This document shows positions 7,330 through 15,258 of a stretch of DNA of 64,000 bases, in pieces; the stretch's first letter is position 1; each line of letters opens with the position of its first letter. Under the pieces are notes generated by a model. The model did not search any database. It saw nothing but the letters and a program-made list of their open reading frames with translations, and was not told the origin of the DNA. Position numbers and translations under genes: made by a program. Origin of the DNA: Lucinisca nassula (Eukaryota; Mollusca; Bivalvia; Lucinida; Lucinidae); the NCBI GenBank assembly GCA_963580285.1, contig OY757016.1:38703124-38767123 (forward strand). The letters are read 5' to 3'.

Positions 7330-7631
7330 TAGCAGAGATCCGAGAAGTTTCAAACTACGCAGTAAAAGTGGCACTACAGGCGAAAAACGATCTTGGCAAT
7401 GCGTATCACATCCTTGACAGACACGATACAGAACTTCATGAATACTGCCCAGAGTTGGAAGGGGTGTTACGTGAATATAAATCGACAATAAATTATTTGA
7501 AAGACACTCTAATCCAATATGGTTACAGGTTAGACAAATTGGAAACCAAAGTACACAAACTTTACATGCAAAATGGTGAGGACGAAGCAAATGGTGAGGA
7601 TGAAGCAAGTATCGAAGAAGGGGGCAGTTAA
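7296..7631 (+). CDS. late ORF 2, helical/coiled-coil protein
   Basis: 111 codons from ATG 7296. The body is rich in E, K, L, Y and looks helical (for example [21 protein letters not shown]); the tail is acidic with a short repeat ([13 protein letters not shown]). Not recognised. Its acidic tail region overlaps, in another frame, the start of the histone-like gene: the nucleotide repeat that encodes [11 protein letters not shown] also encodes the duplicated (V)RTKQ/RMKQ start of that gene. Confidence 0.55.
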   Translation: MSAGHCRTIELIAEIREVSNYAVKVALQAKNDLGNAYHILDRHDTELHEYCPELEGVLREYKSTINYLKDTLIQYGYRLDKLETKVHKLYMQNGEDEANGEDEASIEEGGS

Positions 7632-8067
7632 ATTTCCAACACCGCTAAAAACATACGGCAGAGCAGCATTTCAACTACCATCGGACTATGACAAACTATT
7701 AGCACGCAAGCGAGAACCATCGGACTCTGACAAACTATTAGCACGCAAGCGAGAAGCTGCCAGAATTGAACGCCATTCAAAGAGACGGTTCCGGCCAGGA
7801 ACTGTTGCTCTTAGACAAATAAGGCAGTTTCAAAGAAGTACTGAACTATTGATACCTAAAATGTCTTTCAGACGGTTGGTAAGATCAATCGCTAGTGACA
7901 TTGACAATCAAAAGAGATTTCAAGAAAGTGCATTGCTAGCCTTACAAGAAGCTTCGGAAGCCTACCTGGTATCTGTTCTAGAGGATTCCAATCTGTGTGC
8001 AATACATGCCAAACGGATAACAATTCAACCCAAAGATATTCAGTGGGCAAAAAGACTAAGAGGATAA
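7573..8067 (+). CDS. histone H3-like protein
   Basis: 164 codons from ATG 7573. From about residue 73 onwards it is a complete H3 histone fold: [16 protein letters not shown] (alphaN), [16 protein letters not shown] (alpha1), [16 protein letters not shown] (alpha2), [18 protein letters not shown] and a final RLRG. By eye about two thirds of the core matches canonical animal H3. The N-terminus MVRTKQ keeps the context of H3 lysine 4, but the rest of the tail differs and holds a tandem duplication ([13 protein letters not shown] / [13 protein letters not shown]). It is longer than H3 (135-136 residues), intronless and undamaged. It overlaps late ORF 2 by 59 bases, so it belongs to the cluster rather than being a stray host copy. 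Possible roles are packaging the element's DNA in virions or altering host nucleosomes. Confidence 0.9.
   Translation: MVRTKQMVRMKQVSKKGAVKFPTPLKTYGRAAFQLPSDYDKLLARKREPSDSDKLLARKREAARIERHSKRRFRPGTVALRQIRQFQRSTELLIPKMSFRRLVRSIASDIDNQKRFQESALLALQEASEAYLVSVLEDSNLCAIHAKRITIQPKDIQWAKRLRG
7677..7755 (+). repeat. tandem duplication in the H3-like tail
   Basis: Two ~39-bp copies 'ccatcggact(a/c)tgacaaac' ... 'cgcaagcgagaa' lie head to tail and keep the reading frame. They lengthen the histone tail by 13 residues. Confidence 0.8.
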
Positions 8068-8113
8068 GTTCACAGAGGCAGACAAAGAAAATTCAGACCT
8101 GTGCAGCACCAAA

Positions 8114-8458
8114 ATGGAAAACAGCAACAACATAATTATCAAATCAACAACAGCTAGATTTTGGGTGGAAACCATATTTTTATTTATAGTCTTGGTCTTT
8201 TCAATGGTTCAGTTAGTCAGAAGTGCAGATGATAGACCAGTATATTTTACATTGATCTCTGGAATCTGTGGCAAAATAGCTAAACTGAAAGTCAAGAGAA
8301 TAGGAGGACCTTCTGTTGCTAAGAGAGAAAACGGAATATCTATAGTTGCTGATGATGATATATTCGATGAAGTAGATGGTCCACACCGTATTCATCGCCG
8401 CCAAACAGAAGAACGAGAATGTGTCAAAGTTAACCCGCTCAACAGAGATATTCCATAA
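8114..8458 (+). CDS. late ORF 4, single-pass membrane protein
   Basis: 114 codons from ATG 8114 (AAAATGG context), 46 bases after the H3-like stop. One hydrophobic segment at about residues 16-35 (FWVETIFLFIVLVFSMVQLV) is followed by a basic part and an acidic/basic C-terminus with a KR-type and an RR site. It reads as a small type II or signal-anchored protein. Not recognised. In a virus it could be an envelope, viroporin or assembly factor; that is inference. Confidence 0.6.
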   Translation: MENSNNIIIKSTTARFWVETIFLFIVLVFSMVQLVRSADDRPVYFTLISGICGKIAKLKVKRIGGPSVAKRENGISIVADDDIFDEVDGPHRIHRRQTEERECVKVNPLNRDIP

Positions 8459-8504
8459 ATATTTTTCAGTTTAACCAGTTCAACAGCAAAACAAAAAAAC
8501 TCTC

Positions 8505-8723
8505 ATGCCAAAAAGACGACAACAAAGAGTCAAGACAACAACTCAAAAAAAATTGAGACTGTCAGACTATCAACACGAGTCTAAAACAACCAAACAACCT
8601 CAACCTACCTCGACAACTTCTACCTGTCAACGGAAACAACCTAAATACAGGTCAGAAGACATACTTTTCCTTTTCATTTGCATTTTTACATTCGTTCAAG
8701 CATGGCATCAGTTGGATTTATAG
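8505..8723 (+). CDS. late ORF 5, small basic protein with hydrophobic C-terminus
   Basis: 72 codons from ATG 8505: a very basic N-terminus (MPKRRQQRVK), a Gln/Thr/Pro linker, then a hydrophobic segment DILFLFICIFTFVQAW at the end. It overlaps the next ORF by ~22 bases and follows an acceptor-like site at 8469. Not recognised. Confidence 0.45.
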   Translation: MPKRRQQRVKTTTQKKLRLSDYQHESKTTKQPQPTSTTSTCQRKQPKYRSEDILFLFICIFTFVQAWHQLDL

Positions 8724-9808
8724 AAGGTATTCAGGCGATCATAGACGCTATGGTGGAAAATCTGGCAGTTACGGAAGAAATTGTTGGGGCCAGCGAAATG
8801 GAAATGACTACATTAACAGAACAAAGTTCAAGTATTCTAGGTGACGAAATCGCTACAACATCATTTTCCACATCTGAAACATATGGACTTGGTGCCCCAG
8901 AGGCGGCCACACAGACATCTAATGATTTTCTAACAGCCATTGATACGTCCAGTACAGAATCCATAGCATCTGAAAATCAGGTAGCAGCTGCTCAAATGTT
9001 AGCAGAACAACAAAGATTTAGCACTCCTATTATGGAACAGCGAGAGATGGATACCTTCTGGACAGACATTGACATATCTCCAGTTGCAGAAGAAGATGAA
9101 GAGGACATCCTGTTTTCCAGACTCTATGACGAAGTTGAAGATTTGCAGTTCAGGCAACCTAGTGACAGCTTAACGTTTCTAAGAAGTTCATTTACAAGAA
9201 CTCCTACAAATATAACATTATCACCTACATCCACTTCTGTATTAGGAGTTTCACTTGTAGGAGGAGGTTTAGCAGCGTTAGGGGCAACAACACTCTTAGG
9301 TTCTTCCACCACCACAGCTGCTGCTGGAAGTATAAGTGTAATGGGAGGAACAGCAACAGCTGTTGGTGGTTTAACCGCTAAGATCCTGGCTGCACTGCCT
9401 ATTGCAACGGTTGCAGGTGGAACTGCTGCTACAGTAGTATATCAGGTTGTACAAACAGTAGAGAACTTACTTCCTGGTTCAGTAGAATATTTTAACAGCT
9501 TAATTGACAATGGATATACCCAAATAACTGAAGACAATGCTCTCAACTGGGTATCATTACTAATGGAAAATTCGTCTGTACTTGCAAAGCTGAAAACGTC
9601 AGGTACAAATGTTGCTCTGTTGTCTAACGGGGATATTGTTAAAGTTGGCTCGGCTATTGCAAAGGCCTTAAAAACAAGCAATCTTGGAGAAAGCGTGTGG
9701 CATGGTGCAAAAACGGTTATTCCAAGTTTAACAAAGACATCTCCATTGATCAGAAACCTGAATAGTGATGTTGTTCGACACCAATGGCAAGCATCGACAT
9801 TACTGTAA
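8702..9808 (+). CDS. late ORF 6, VP2-like hydrophobic Gly/Ala-rich protein
   Basis: 368 codons from ATG 8702 (an in-frame ATG lies 24 bases upstream; I prefer 8702 because MASVGFIEGI starts an amphipathic helix). Residues ~20-160 are Ser/Thr/Glu-rich. Residues ~178-250 form a long Gly/Ala/Val/Leu-rich hydrophobic block (for example LGVSLVGGGLAALGATTLLG) without charged residues, followed by a helical tail. This layout recalls polyomavirus VP2/VP3 or papillomavirus L2 membrane-active minor capsid proteins, but I see no alignable motif, so the relation is only suggestive. It sits directly before the large structural-type ORF. Confidence 0.65.
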   Translation: MASVGFIEGIQAIIDAMVENLAVTEEIVGASEMEMTTLTEQSSSILGDEIATTSFSTSETYGLGAPEAATQTSNDFLTAIDTSSTESIASENQVAAAQMLAEQQRFSTPIMEQREMDTFWTDIDISPVAEEDEEDILFSRLYDEVEDLQFRQPSDSLTFLRSSFTRTPTNITLSPTSTSVLGVSLVGGGLAALGATTLLGSSTTTAAAGSISVMGGTATAVGGLTAKILAALPIATVAGGTAATVVYQVVQTVENLLPGSVEYFNSLIDNGYTQITEDNALNWVSLLMENSSVLAKLKTSGTNVALLSNGDIVKVGSAIAKALKTSNLGESVWHGAKTVIPSLTKTSPLIRNLNSDVVRHQWQASTLL

Positions 9809-9968
9809 TTTCTTTCAGAAACTTTTCCATTCAAGAACTCCTATTCAAGTTAGTTCAAGAAGTCAGAAGAACAGACCTACTTCTCACAGGTCATTTCAGT
9901 CAACTCAACAACAAGAGAAAGTTTCGAAAATAGCAACACAACAACAACAGTAAGTGTCAAAAACCACC

Positions 9969-10883
9969 ATGACTGACGCTGGGGCAACAGACAGTGACTA
10001 CCGACGCTACGATGAATTCGGGAATCCACTGTGGAACACATTGGCAATAGATTCGGCAGAACAAAAGCAAAGATTAACAGATATTAGCAGTATCTCCAAT
10101 ATAACATCTACATACATCAAAGCTGCTACAGAAGGTCTGAAGGACAAAACAGGACAAAGTCAAATTATTTCATCACTGTTTTCAGTGAAAGAATTTTTAA
10201 AAGACGGTAATGATGAGGATGCCATCCAATCCTACAAAGAAATTAAAGAGGCACTTGAATTGAAACAAAAGTTAGCCAAAGCTGAAGATATGTATGTGAA
10301 GAAATTCACAGATGGGTTTTACATCAATCCCAAGAATGGCACAATTCGATACTTTGATCCTACTGATCTAGAATACAAAAACACTAGGAAAGTTAAACCC
10401 ATTCCAGACACAGAAATGCTGATCTATCCAGTAGAGCACAAGACTGTAGATGGAACATACACAATGTATACCGTTAAACTTCCAGCTCCAGAAATGGTGG
10501 AAAAAATTGAAAAAAATGATAAAAGAAATATTGTCTGTCATGAACTTATAGGATACACTGAGATTCCGCAAATGGGTGTAGGGATAGATGAAATGGATGC
10601 TCGGGTAATTGCATTTGGTAGCGGTAAAATACCCCTAGCAAACATTGACCATTATGATACATGGACCTACAAAGCGCAAGAAAGCTTCAACAAAGATGGG
10701 ACAATTCCAGACTTTAACGACATGGTGTTCCTCATGGAAGACAACGTTACTAACATCAAATATGATCCATACGAAAGTGGTACCTATACACCTTTAATCC
10801 CCTGCAAGGGTGTTTATAGTAGACAGGTTGTTAAAAAAAAAGCCAAAGTACTCCAGCGAATTCCGCAACGAGTCTGTCTTTGA
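9969..10883 (+). CDS. large late protein, N-terminal part
   Basis: Starts at ATG 9969 in an excellent Kozak context (ccaccATGa), preceded by an acceptor-like site at 9818. 304 codons, starting MTDAGATDSDYRRYDEFG, soluble, mixed alpha/beta composition, no signal peptide. It ends at a TGA at 10883, but the other frame is open from before 10810 through to 13416 and the A9 run at 10833-10841 lies in the overlap. It is therefore most likely the N-terminal quarter of one large protein, split by a one-base length change or by frameshifting. No family recognised. Confidence 0.7.
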   Translation: MTDAGATDSDYRRYDEFGNPLWNTLAIDSAEQKQRLTDISSISNITSTYIKAATEGLKDKTGQSQIISSLFSVKEFLKDGNDEDAIQSYKEIKEALELKQKLAKAEDMYVKKFTDGFYINPKNGTIRYFDPTDLEYKNTRKVKPIPDTEMLIYPVEHKTVDGTYTMYTVKLPAPEMVEKIEKNDKRNIVCHELIGYTEIPQMGVGIDEMDARVIAFGSGKIPLANIDHYDTWTYKAQESFNKDGTIPDFNDMVFLMEDNVTNIKYDPYESGTYTPLIPCKGVYSRQVVKKKAKVLQRIPQRVCL

Positions 10884-13416
10884 GACATTCACAGGCACTG
10901 GGCAAACATTTAATGTGAAAGATCAACACACAGACATTGGAATTATCTGCTATGAAGACAGGTTGAACATAATAGGGGCTCATAGGAGCTACAGTCAGGA
11001 CTCTGACTATTTAGGAAAAGCGAAGCTTACAAAATTATATCTTATTTTGAGACAAGTCAAAGTTGAAAAAGAAGACGACGACATAGACGACGAATGGGCA
11101 AACATATGGGACATGGTCATCCGCCAGCAGTTAGAATCCGATGTTATATACTCTGGGTCAATGACCTTAGGTCCAAACTTTAATCCAAGACCTGAAAATG
11201 TAGAGATCAGCAACATGCCAAAGCCAATAGAAGTAGAACATAGCACAGAGAGAGAGAGGACAGATGCCTACTATACAGACACTCATACCGAAATGTCAGA
11301 GCAAGTTAAAGAACAACATCCACTGTACATGCACTCTGCAAGCGACCTGCCACCTGACCTTAATCCCCAGCAGAGCTCAATAGAACCATTGGGTAATGAA
11401 ACATGGTCACAATGGGTCCTCAGAAACGGTCATCTGTCAGAAGACGATTCCAGTAAATTAGAAGGCTTCTTTTCAGATGCCCAGAAACTCTTCGCCTCAT
11501 CCAAATACAGTCCGCTGACAATCAGATCATCTAGACTCATGGATGCAGTCTCTAGAGCAATCGAATCATGCTTAGCCACAAGTAGAAGATCGGAAAGAAT
11601 GTTCAGCAGCATTTCAAACAATGTCAATGAATATTCTCAAGAACTCAGTGGTATGGGTTATCAACTGGTATTCGATCACAGATTCAGACCATTCGTTGAC
11701 TGTAAACTTAACACAACTCAAACGTTGTTGACATACACTTCTCAAGGGCTGGATGAGACAGTTCTGCAATCGGTATTGAAATTTGATGAGTTGATGACAA
11801 CAAAAGTTGGACCTGTCAGTGGAGAAAGGGAAATTAAAGTCTTTCATAGGCAAGGCGACTTATTCAGAACAATGTTTGCAAAAGTTGAAAATGGTAAAAC
11901 GTTCAAAGATCTCATTTTCATGTTAGGACTCTTCATTGAATTCTACAGTTACAAATTGGCAGAAACAGAGCTATCCTATCCAACCTATGAGCAGCTGATG
12001 AACAAATTGGCTCCTGCAAATTGGAGACACAATGACGGGAGAATCTACACACCATCATTCGAAGACAGGCACTTGTCATATTTCTTACATCCTCCACAAG
12101 ATGTGCGTCGTAGAGCATACGAGAGTCTTCTCACATGGCATGTTGTCACTGCCTTGATTCTTGGTTACATCAAACATGATAAGACAGACCTAGAAGGAAC
12201 ACAGGCATCAGAATTGGCTGATCAGTTCCTAAAGTCTGTAGCAGTAGAGACTGTGACACAATGTAAGGGAACATTGGCTGCAGGTGCAGCCTACTTCGAT
12301 AAATACTATGACTCCCCATTGCTCTGCCAGTACGGAGAGATCTCTGGATTAGATGCACGATATCAGTCAGGCCATGGTCTTTACTGGATCAGAGAGGAAA
12401 ATGTCTTTGCTGCCCAAGACGCTTTCGAAGGAGGTATTGTCATCCAGTATTCAAGACAAGAAGAGAGTCGACTAAAAGATCCAGACCAAAACTTCTGGAG
12501 GGATGTGATGGTATTTGATAGAAAGGTATATAGGTACTGGACATTCTTAACCCCGACATGGATGAGGTCTATGAAAAGAACTGATATAGGAAGGAATCTT
12601 CAGGAATGGAATGAGGTCTTTAGAGGAGTATCCGTCTATAAAGCTTTCCTCAATGCAGTAGGAAAACATAAATTCACAGACAGTCACAATCGCCATACAC
12701 AGTCAGAAAGATTGTTGGAAATAGACCAGAACATGGATATTCGGAAAGTTTTGGGATTGAAAAACCCAGGTCCAAGAAAGGAAACAACCTTACAAAAGCT
12801 TCTGGCGATGTGGGATGTCCAACATGAGTGCAATTATCAAAAGGTAAAGACGGCAGACAAGTCTTCTCCTCTCTTTGATTGGTGGGATTTCTACTACAAT
12901 ATGTTTGCAAAACAAATACTCTGGTCAGGGATGTATTTGTACAATAACTATGTTGCTCCAAACCACGTTCCATGGGAACAGCATCCAGGAGACCAGAAAG
13001 ACTATAGTCCTATCCCTGAGTACGTCTATGGTCAGCTCCAGAAGTATGAAGACGACACCGGTACGCAACACTGGTACTATCCCCAAACTGAAGCATTGTC
13101 CTCTATAACTTTCAATAACGCAGACTATGTTCTGACAGGTGGTGATTTCAAACTAAATGGCTCTGGGATGTATTTCATTAATCCAATCATTCCAGAAAGG
13201 GATGGAGACTGGCTTAGTAAGCAGAGTGACGACTTCAAAAAGATCTTCAAAATACAAGGCTCTTATGGAAAGAACCACCTGACTGTGCTAAGACCATTTG
13301 GAAAGTATCTGTGGGTGAATGACACGGAAGTGGACATTCGACAGTACTTTGGCAGACCGTATTTCAGACTTGGTAATAGGATGTCAATTTCTTCCGTTGC
13401 AGAATTGGAAGACTAA
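10810..13416 (+). CDS. large late protein, main part, probable structural protein
   Basis: About 868 open codons from a GTG; no ATG is suitably placed, so translation is expected to enter from the upstream frame near the A9 run. With the N-terminal part it would be about 1,150 residues, by far the largest product of the element. It is rich in aromatic residues, with few Cys and no transmembrane segment. I recognise no polymerase, protease or helicase motif and no named capsid fold. Its size, its position after the VP2-like gene and its intact frame argue for the major capsid or another virion protein. Near the end it has motifs such as GGDFKLNGSGMYFINP and FGRPYFRLGNRM. Function is inferred from context only. 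Confidence 0.65.
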   Translation: MFIVDRLLKKKPKYSSEFRNESVFETFTGTGQTFNVKDQHTDIGIICYEDRLNIIGAHRSYSQDSDYLGKAKLTKLYLILRQVKVEKEDDDIDDEWANIWDMVIRQQLESDVIYSGSMTLGPNFNPRPENVEISNMPKPIEVEHSTERERTDAYYTDTHTEMSEQVKEQHPLYMHSASDLPPDLNPQQSSIEPLGNETWSQWVLRNGHLSEDDSSKLEGFFSDAQKLFASSKYSPLTIRSSRLMDAVSRAIESCLATSRRSERMFSSISNNVNEYSQELSGMGYQLVFDHRFRPFVDCKLNTTQTLLTYTSQGLDETVLQSVLKFDELMTTKVGPVSGEREIKVFHRQGDLFRTMFAKVENGKTFKDLIFMLGLFIEFYSYKLAETELSYPTYEQLMNKLAPANWRHNDGRIYTPSFEDRHLSYFLHPPQDVRRRAYESLLTWHVVTALILGYIKHDKTDLEGTQASELADQFLKSVAVETVTQCKGTLAAGAAYFDKYYDSPLLCQYGEISGLDARYQSGHGLYWIREENVFAAQDAFEGGIVIQYSRQEESRLKDPDQNFWRDVMVFDRKVYRYWTFLTPTWMRSMKRTDIGRNLQEWNEVFRGVSVYKAFLNAVGKHKFTDSHNRHTQSERLLEIDQNMDIRKVLGLKNPGPRKETTLQKLLAMWDVQHECNYQKVKTADKSSPLFDWWDFYYNMFAKQILWSGMYLYNNYVAPNHVPWEQHPGDQKDYSPIPEYVYGQLQKYEDDTGTQHWYYPQTEALSSITFNNADYVLTGGDFKLNGSGMYFINPIIPERDGDWLSKQSDDFKKIFKIQGSYGKNHLTVLRPFGKYLWVNDTEVDIRQYFGRPYFRLGNRMSISSVAELED
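10833..10841 (+). other. A9 run at the frame change in the large late gene
   Basis: The incoming frame reads three AAA codons here, then Ala. The downstream frame is reached by skipping one base (+1) or stepping back two. One base fewer would give a continuous frame, so a homopolymer-length change, biological or from sequencing, is the simplest explanation. The direction differs from the two early-gene sites. Confidence 0.65.
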
Positions 13417-13449
13417 AACATCATACTGTGCTTCAAGACACAAAACAAA

Positions 13450-13803
13450 ATGGAAGTTGGGAAGACTGCAAACGAGAAACGTAACATAATCACACTCCTT
13501 ATGTCATCTGAAGGACAAGAAGCAGTGAAATCGGCATTTGAACTGGCCGGAATAACCATACCCCCTGCATCAAACATTTCACAAATAAAATCTGATATTA
13601 CATATTCTCTCCTGAATGCAACCGACGCCAAAAATAATATTTTTTCACTTGTGGCTAGAATGGAAGCAATTGAAAAACAAATCGAGACACTTCAGAATAC
13701 ATTTGACACTAGATTCGAGACCTTAGAAAACAAGAACCTGTCATTTCAGACTGCAATAGATGATCTTAACACGAGACTTGAAACTATGTCTCATTCAGGA
13801 TGA
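13450..13803 (+). CDS. late ORF 9, coiled-coil protein
   Basis: 117 codons from ATG 13450, 33 bases after the large ORF. It is soluble; the C-terminal half shows heptad-like spacing (MEAIEKQIETLQNTFDT, then RFETLENKN) typical of a short parallel coiled coil. Not recognised. As the last gene before the right terminus it may be a tegument, fibre or scaffold type protein; that is inference. Confidence 0.6.
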   Translation: MEVGKTANEKRNIITLLMSSEGQEAVKSAFELAGITIPPASNISQIKSDITYSLLNATDAKNNIFSLVARMEAIEKQIETLQNTFDTRFETLENKNLSFQTAIDDLNTRLETMSHSG

Positions 13804-13825
13804 CGCCAAAAATTACAATTTGTTC

Positions 13826-13937
13826 AACCCAATTAAATTTTTGGACAGATACCCAATATATACGCATTCGCAAGAACAGTAAATAAGTACCCAACAATCG
13901 AAACCCAATTAAATTTTTGGACAGATACCCAATATAT
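13826..13937 (+). repeat. right-end direct repeats of the element
   Basis: The 36-bp segment 'aacccaattaaatttttgg' ... 'acccaatatat' occurs at 13826-13861 and 13902-13937. The second copy runs into the right terminal repeat. Confidence 0.75.
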
Positions 13938-13954
13938 GCCCATTTGTAAGTACG
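13925..13954 (-). repeat. right terminal inverted repeat of the element
   Basis: The reverse complement matches 2260-2289 at about 24 of 30 positions. It is followed at once by CCGT repeats, as on the left, consistent with a short target duplication hidden in the tetranucleotide run. Confidence 0.65.
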
Positions 13955-14002
13955 TCCGTCCGTCCGTCCGTCATTCCGTCAACATTTTACACTTGATGTC
14001 GT

Positions 14003-14850
14003 GTCATCGCAACTCCTCCTACACTTTTAGACCGATCATTTGGAAACTTTGCATGTGCTTTCGCCATGGTATGAGGATGCGCATGTGGTTTGGACTTAAT
14101 CTTCGAATCAATTTTTGTCACTTTTTCCATATTGTGAACTTAGTCATTTTTAGGTATGCGATACGTACCTCTTGTCATCGCAACTCCTCTTACACTTTTA
14201 TACTGATCATTTGGAAACTTTGCATGTGCTTTCCCCTTGGTATGAGGATGCGCATATGGTTTGGACTTAATCTTCGAATCAATTTTTGTCACTTTTTCCA
14301 GATTGTGAACTTAGTCCTTTTTAGGTATGCGATACATACCTCTTGTCATCGCAACTCCTCTTACACTTTTATACTGATCATTTGGAAACTTTGCATGTGC
14401 TTTCCCCTTGGTATGAGGATGCGCATATGGTTTGGACTTAATCTTCGAATCAATTTTTGTCACTTTTTCCAGATTGTGAACTTAGTCATTTTTAACCTTC
14501 AATTGGTATTGGGTTGGTACCTCTTGTCATCGCAACTCCTCCTACACTTTTATACTAATCATTTCGAAAATTTGTATGTGCTTTCGGCATGGTATGAGGA
14601 TGCGCATGTGGTTTGGACTTAATCTTCGAATGAATTTTTGTCACTTTTTCCATGTTGTGAACTTAGTCATTTTTAGGTATGCGATACATACCTCTTGTCA
14701 TCGCAACTCCTCTTACACTTTTATACTGATCATTTGGAAACTTTGCATGTGCTTTCCCCTTGGTATGAGGATGCGCATATGATTTGGACTTAATCTTCGA
14801 ATCAATTTTTGTCACTTTTTCCAGATTGTGAACTTAGTTATTTTTTACCT
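14003..14850 (+). repeat. ~171-bp tandem repeat, five copies
   Basis: 'gtcatcgcaactcct' recurs at ~14003, 14174, 14345, 14526 and 14697, each followed by 'atcattt(g/c)gaaa' and 'ggtatgaggatgcgcat'. This appears to be the body of the host repeat whose start flanks the virus-like element on the left. Open frames through it follow the repeat period and are not genes. Confidence 0.85.
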
Positions 14851-15113
14851 CACATATATAGGCTATGGATTCTTCTCAAAGCCCTATATTCATCTCTTCT
14901 ACCTTAAATAAACTTTTACTTTTTGTGTTGGGCAGGTGGGGAGCAGGTGCGACATCAACTTCACCGAAATTGAATTTCTGGTTAAAGAATAGAAATGTCC
15001 ATATACCTTTTCCAAAGAACAAACTTGAAAACACTGTCAGTTTGAAGATGATAATTAAGGTAGCAGTTTAAAGGCTTAACTGAACTTACCCCTTTTTATT
15101 ATTTTTTTTTCAG

Positions 15114-15158
15114 TTACATTCAAGAGAGAACTGGCTAAAGGAAGGACGAGCTGTTAGG
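15114..15158 (+). CDS. XPC: XPC exon: BHD1 part 2
   Basis: 45 bp between 'ttttttttcag' and 'gtaagc', 15 whole codons reading LHSRENWLKEGRAVR. This corresponds to the conserved LHSR-x-x-WLK segment that ends BHD1 of XPC. Phase 0 on both sides, continuous with the exon at 1609-1720. Confidence 0.93.
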
Positions 15159-15185
15159 GTAAGCTAATCTACATTTTTGATGTAG

Positions 15186-15258
15186 CAGAGAAAACATTTA
15201 CACTCCATATTTTCCAGTTCTGTAGTGTATTCCTTGCTTCCAAAGGATAACCCTTTTT
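15186..15258 (+). repeat. interspersed repeat, left part split by the satellite
   Basis: 'acactccatattttccagtt' to 'caaaggataaccctttt' also occurs at 23490-23560 and, reversed, at 56185-56220, 56505-56600 and 57065-57150. The 8 kb satellite starts immediately after it. Confidence 0.5.

Larger units (their letters stand above)
2260..13954. mobile_element. integrated virus-like element with HUH-Rep and histone H3
   Basis: An 11.7 kb insertion in an XPC intron. Seen directly: ~30-bp imperfect terminal inverted repeats (about 24 of 30 positions match by eye), CCGT tracts on both sides, a leftward early unit ending in a CRESS-like Rep, a rightward late cluster of closely spaced or overlapping ORFs, a central regulatory region, and a palindromic 14-mer repeated near the left end and in the centre. 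No polymerase B, integrase or reverse transcriptase was seen, arguing against a Polinton/adintovirus or retroelement. Known CRESS viruses and parvoviruses are about half this size or less. The divergent early/late plan recalls polyomaviruses and adomaviruses. Most ORFs are long and clean, so the insertion seems fairly young. A virus lineage or virus-derived transposon new to me is the best reading. Confidence 0.82.

Noticed and set aside
9765..9953. 62-codon open frame between the VP2-like and large late genes
   Set aside because: It overlaps the end of the VP2-like gene in another frame and ends just before the next start; composition is simple (Ser/Gln) and it contains a probable splice acceptor at 9818.
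2260..13954. Polinton/Maverick or adintovirus
   Set aside because: No DNA polymerase B, retroviral-type integrase, packaging ATPase or adenain-like protease is visible; initiation is by an HUH Rep instead.
13936..14782. 228-codon open frame right of the virus-like element
   Set aside because: It lies in the ~171-bp tandem array (171 is a multiple of three), outside the right terminal repeat, and repeats the same peptide each unit.
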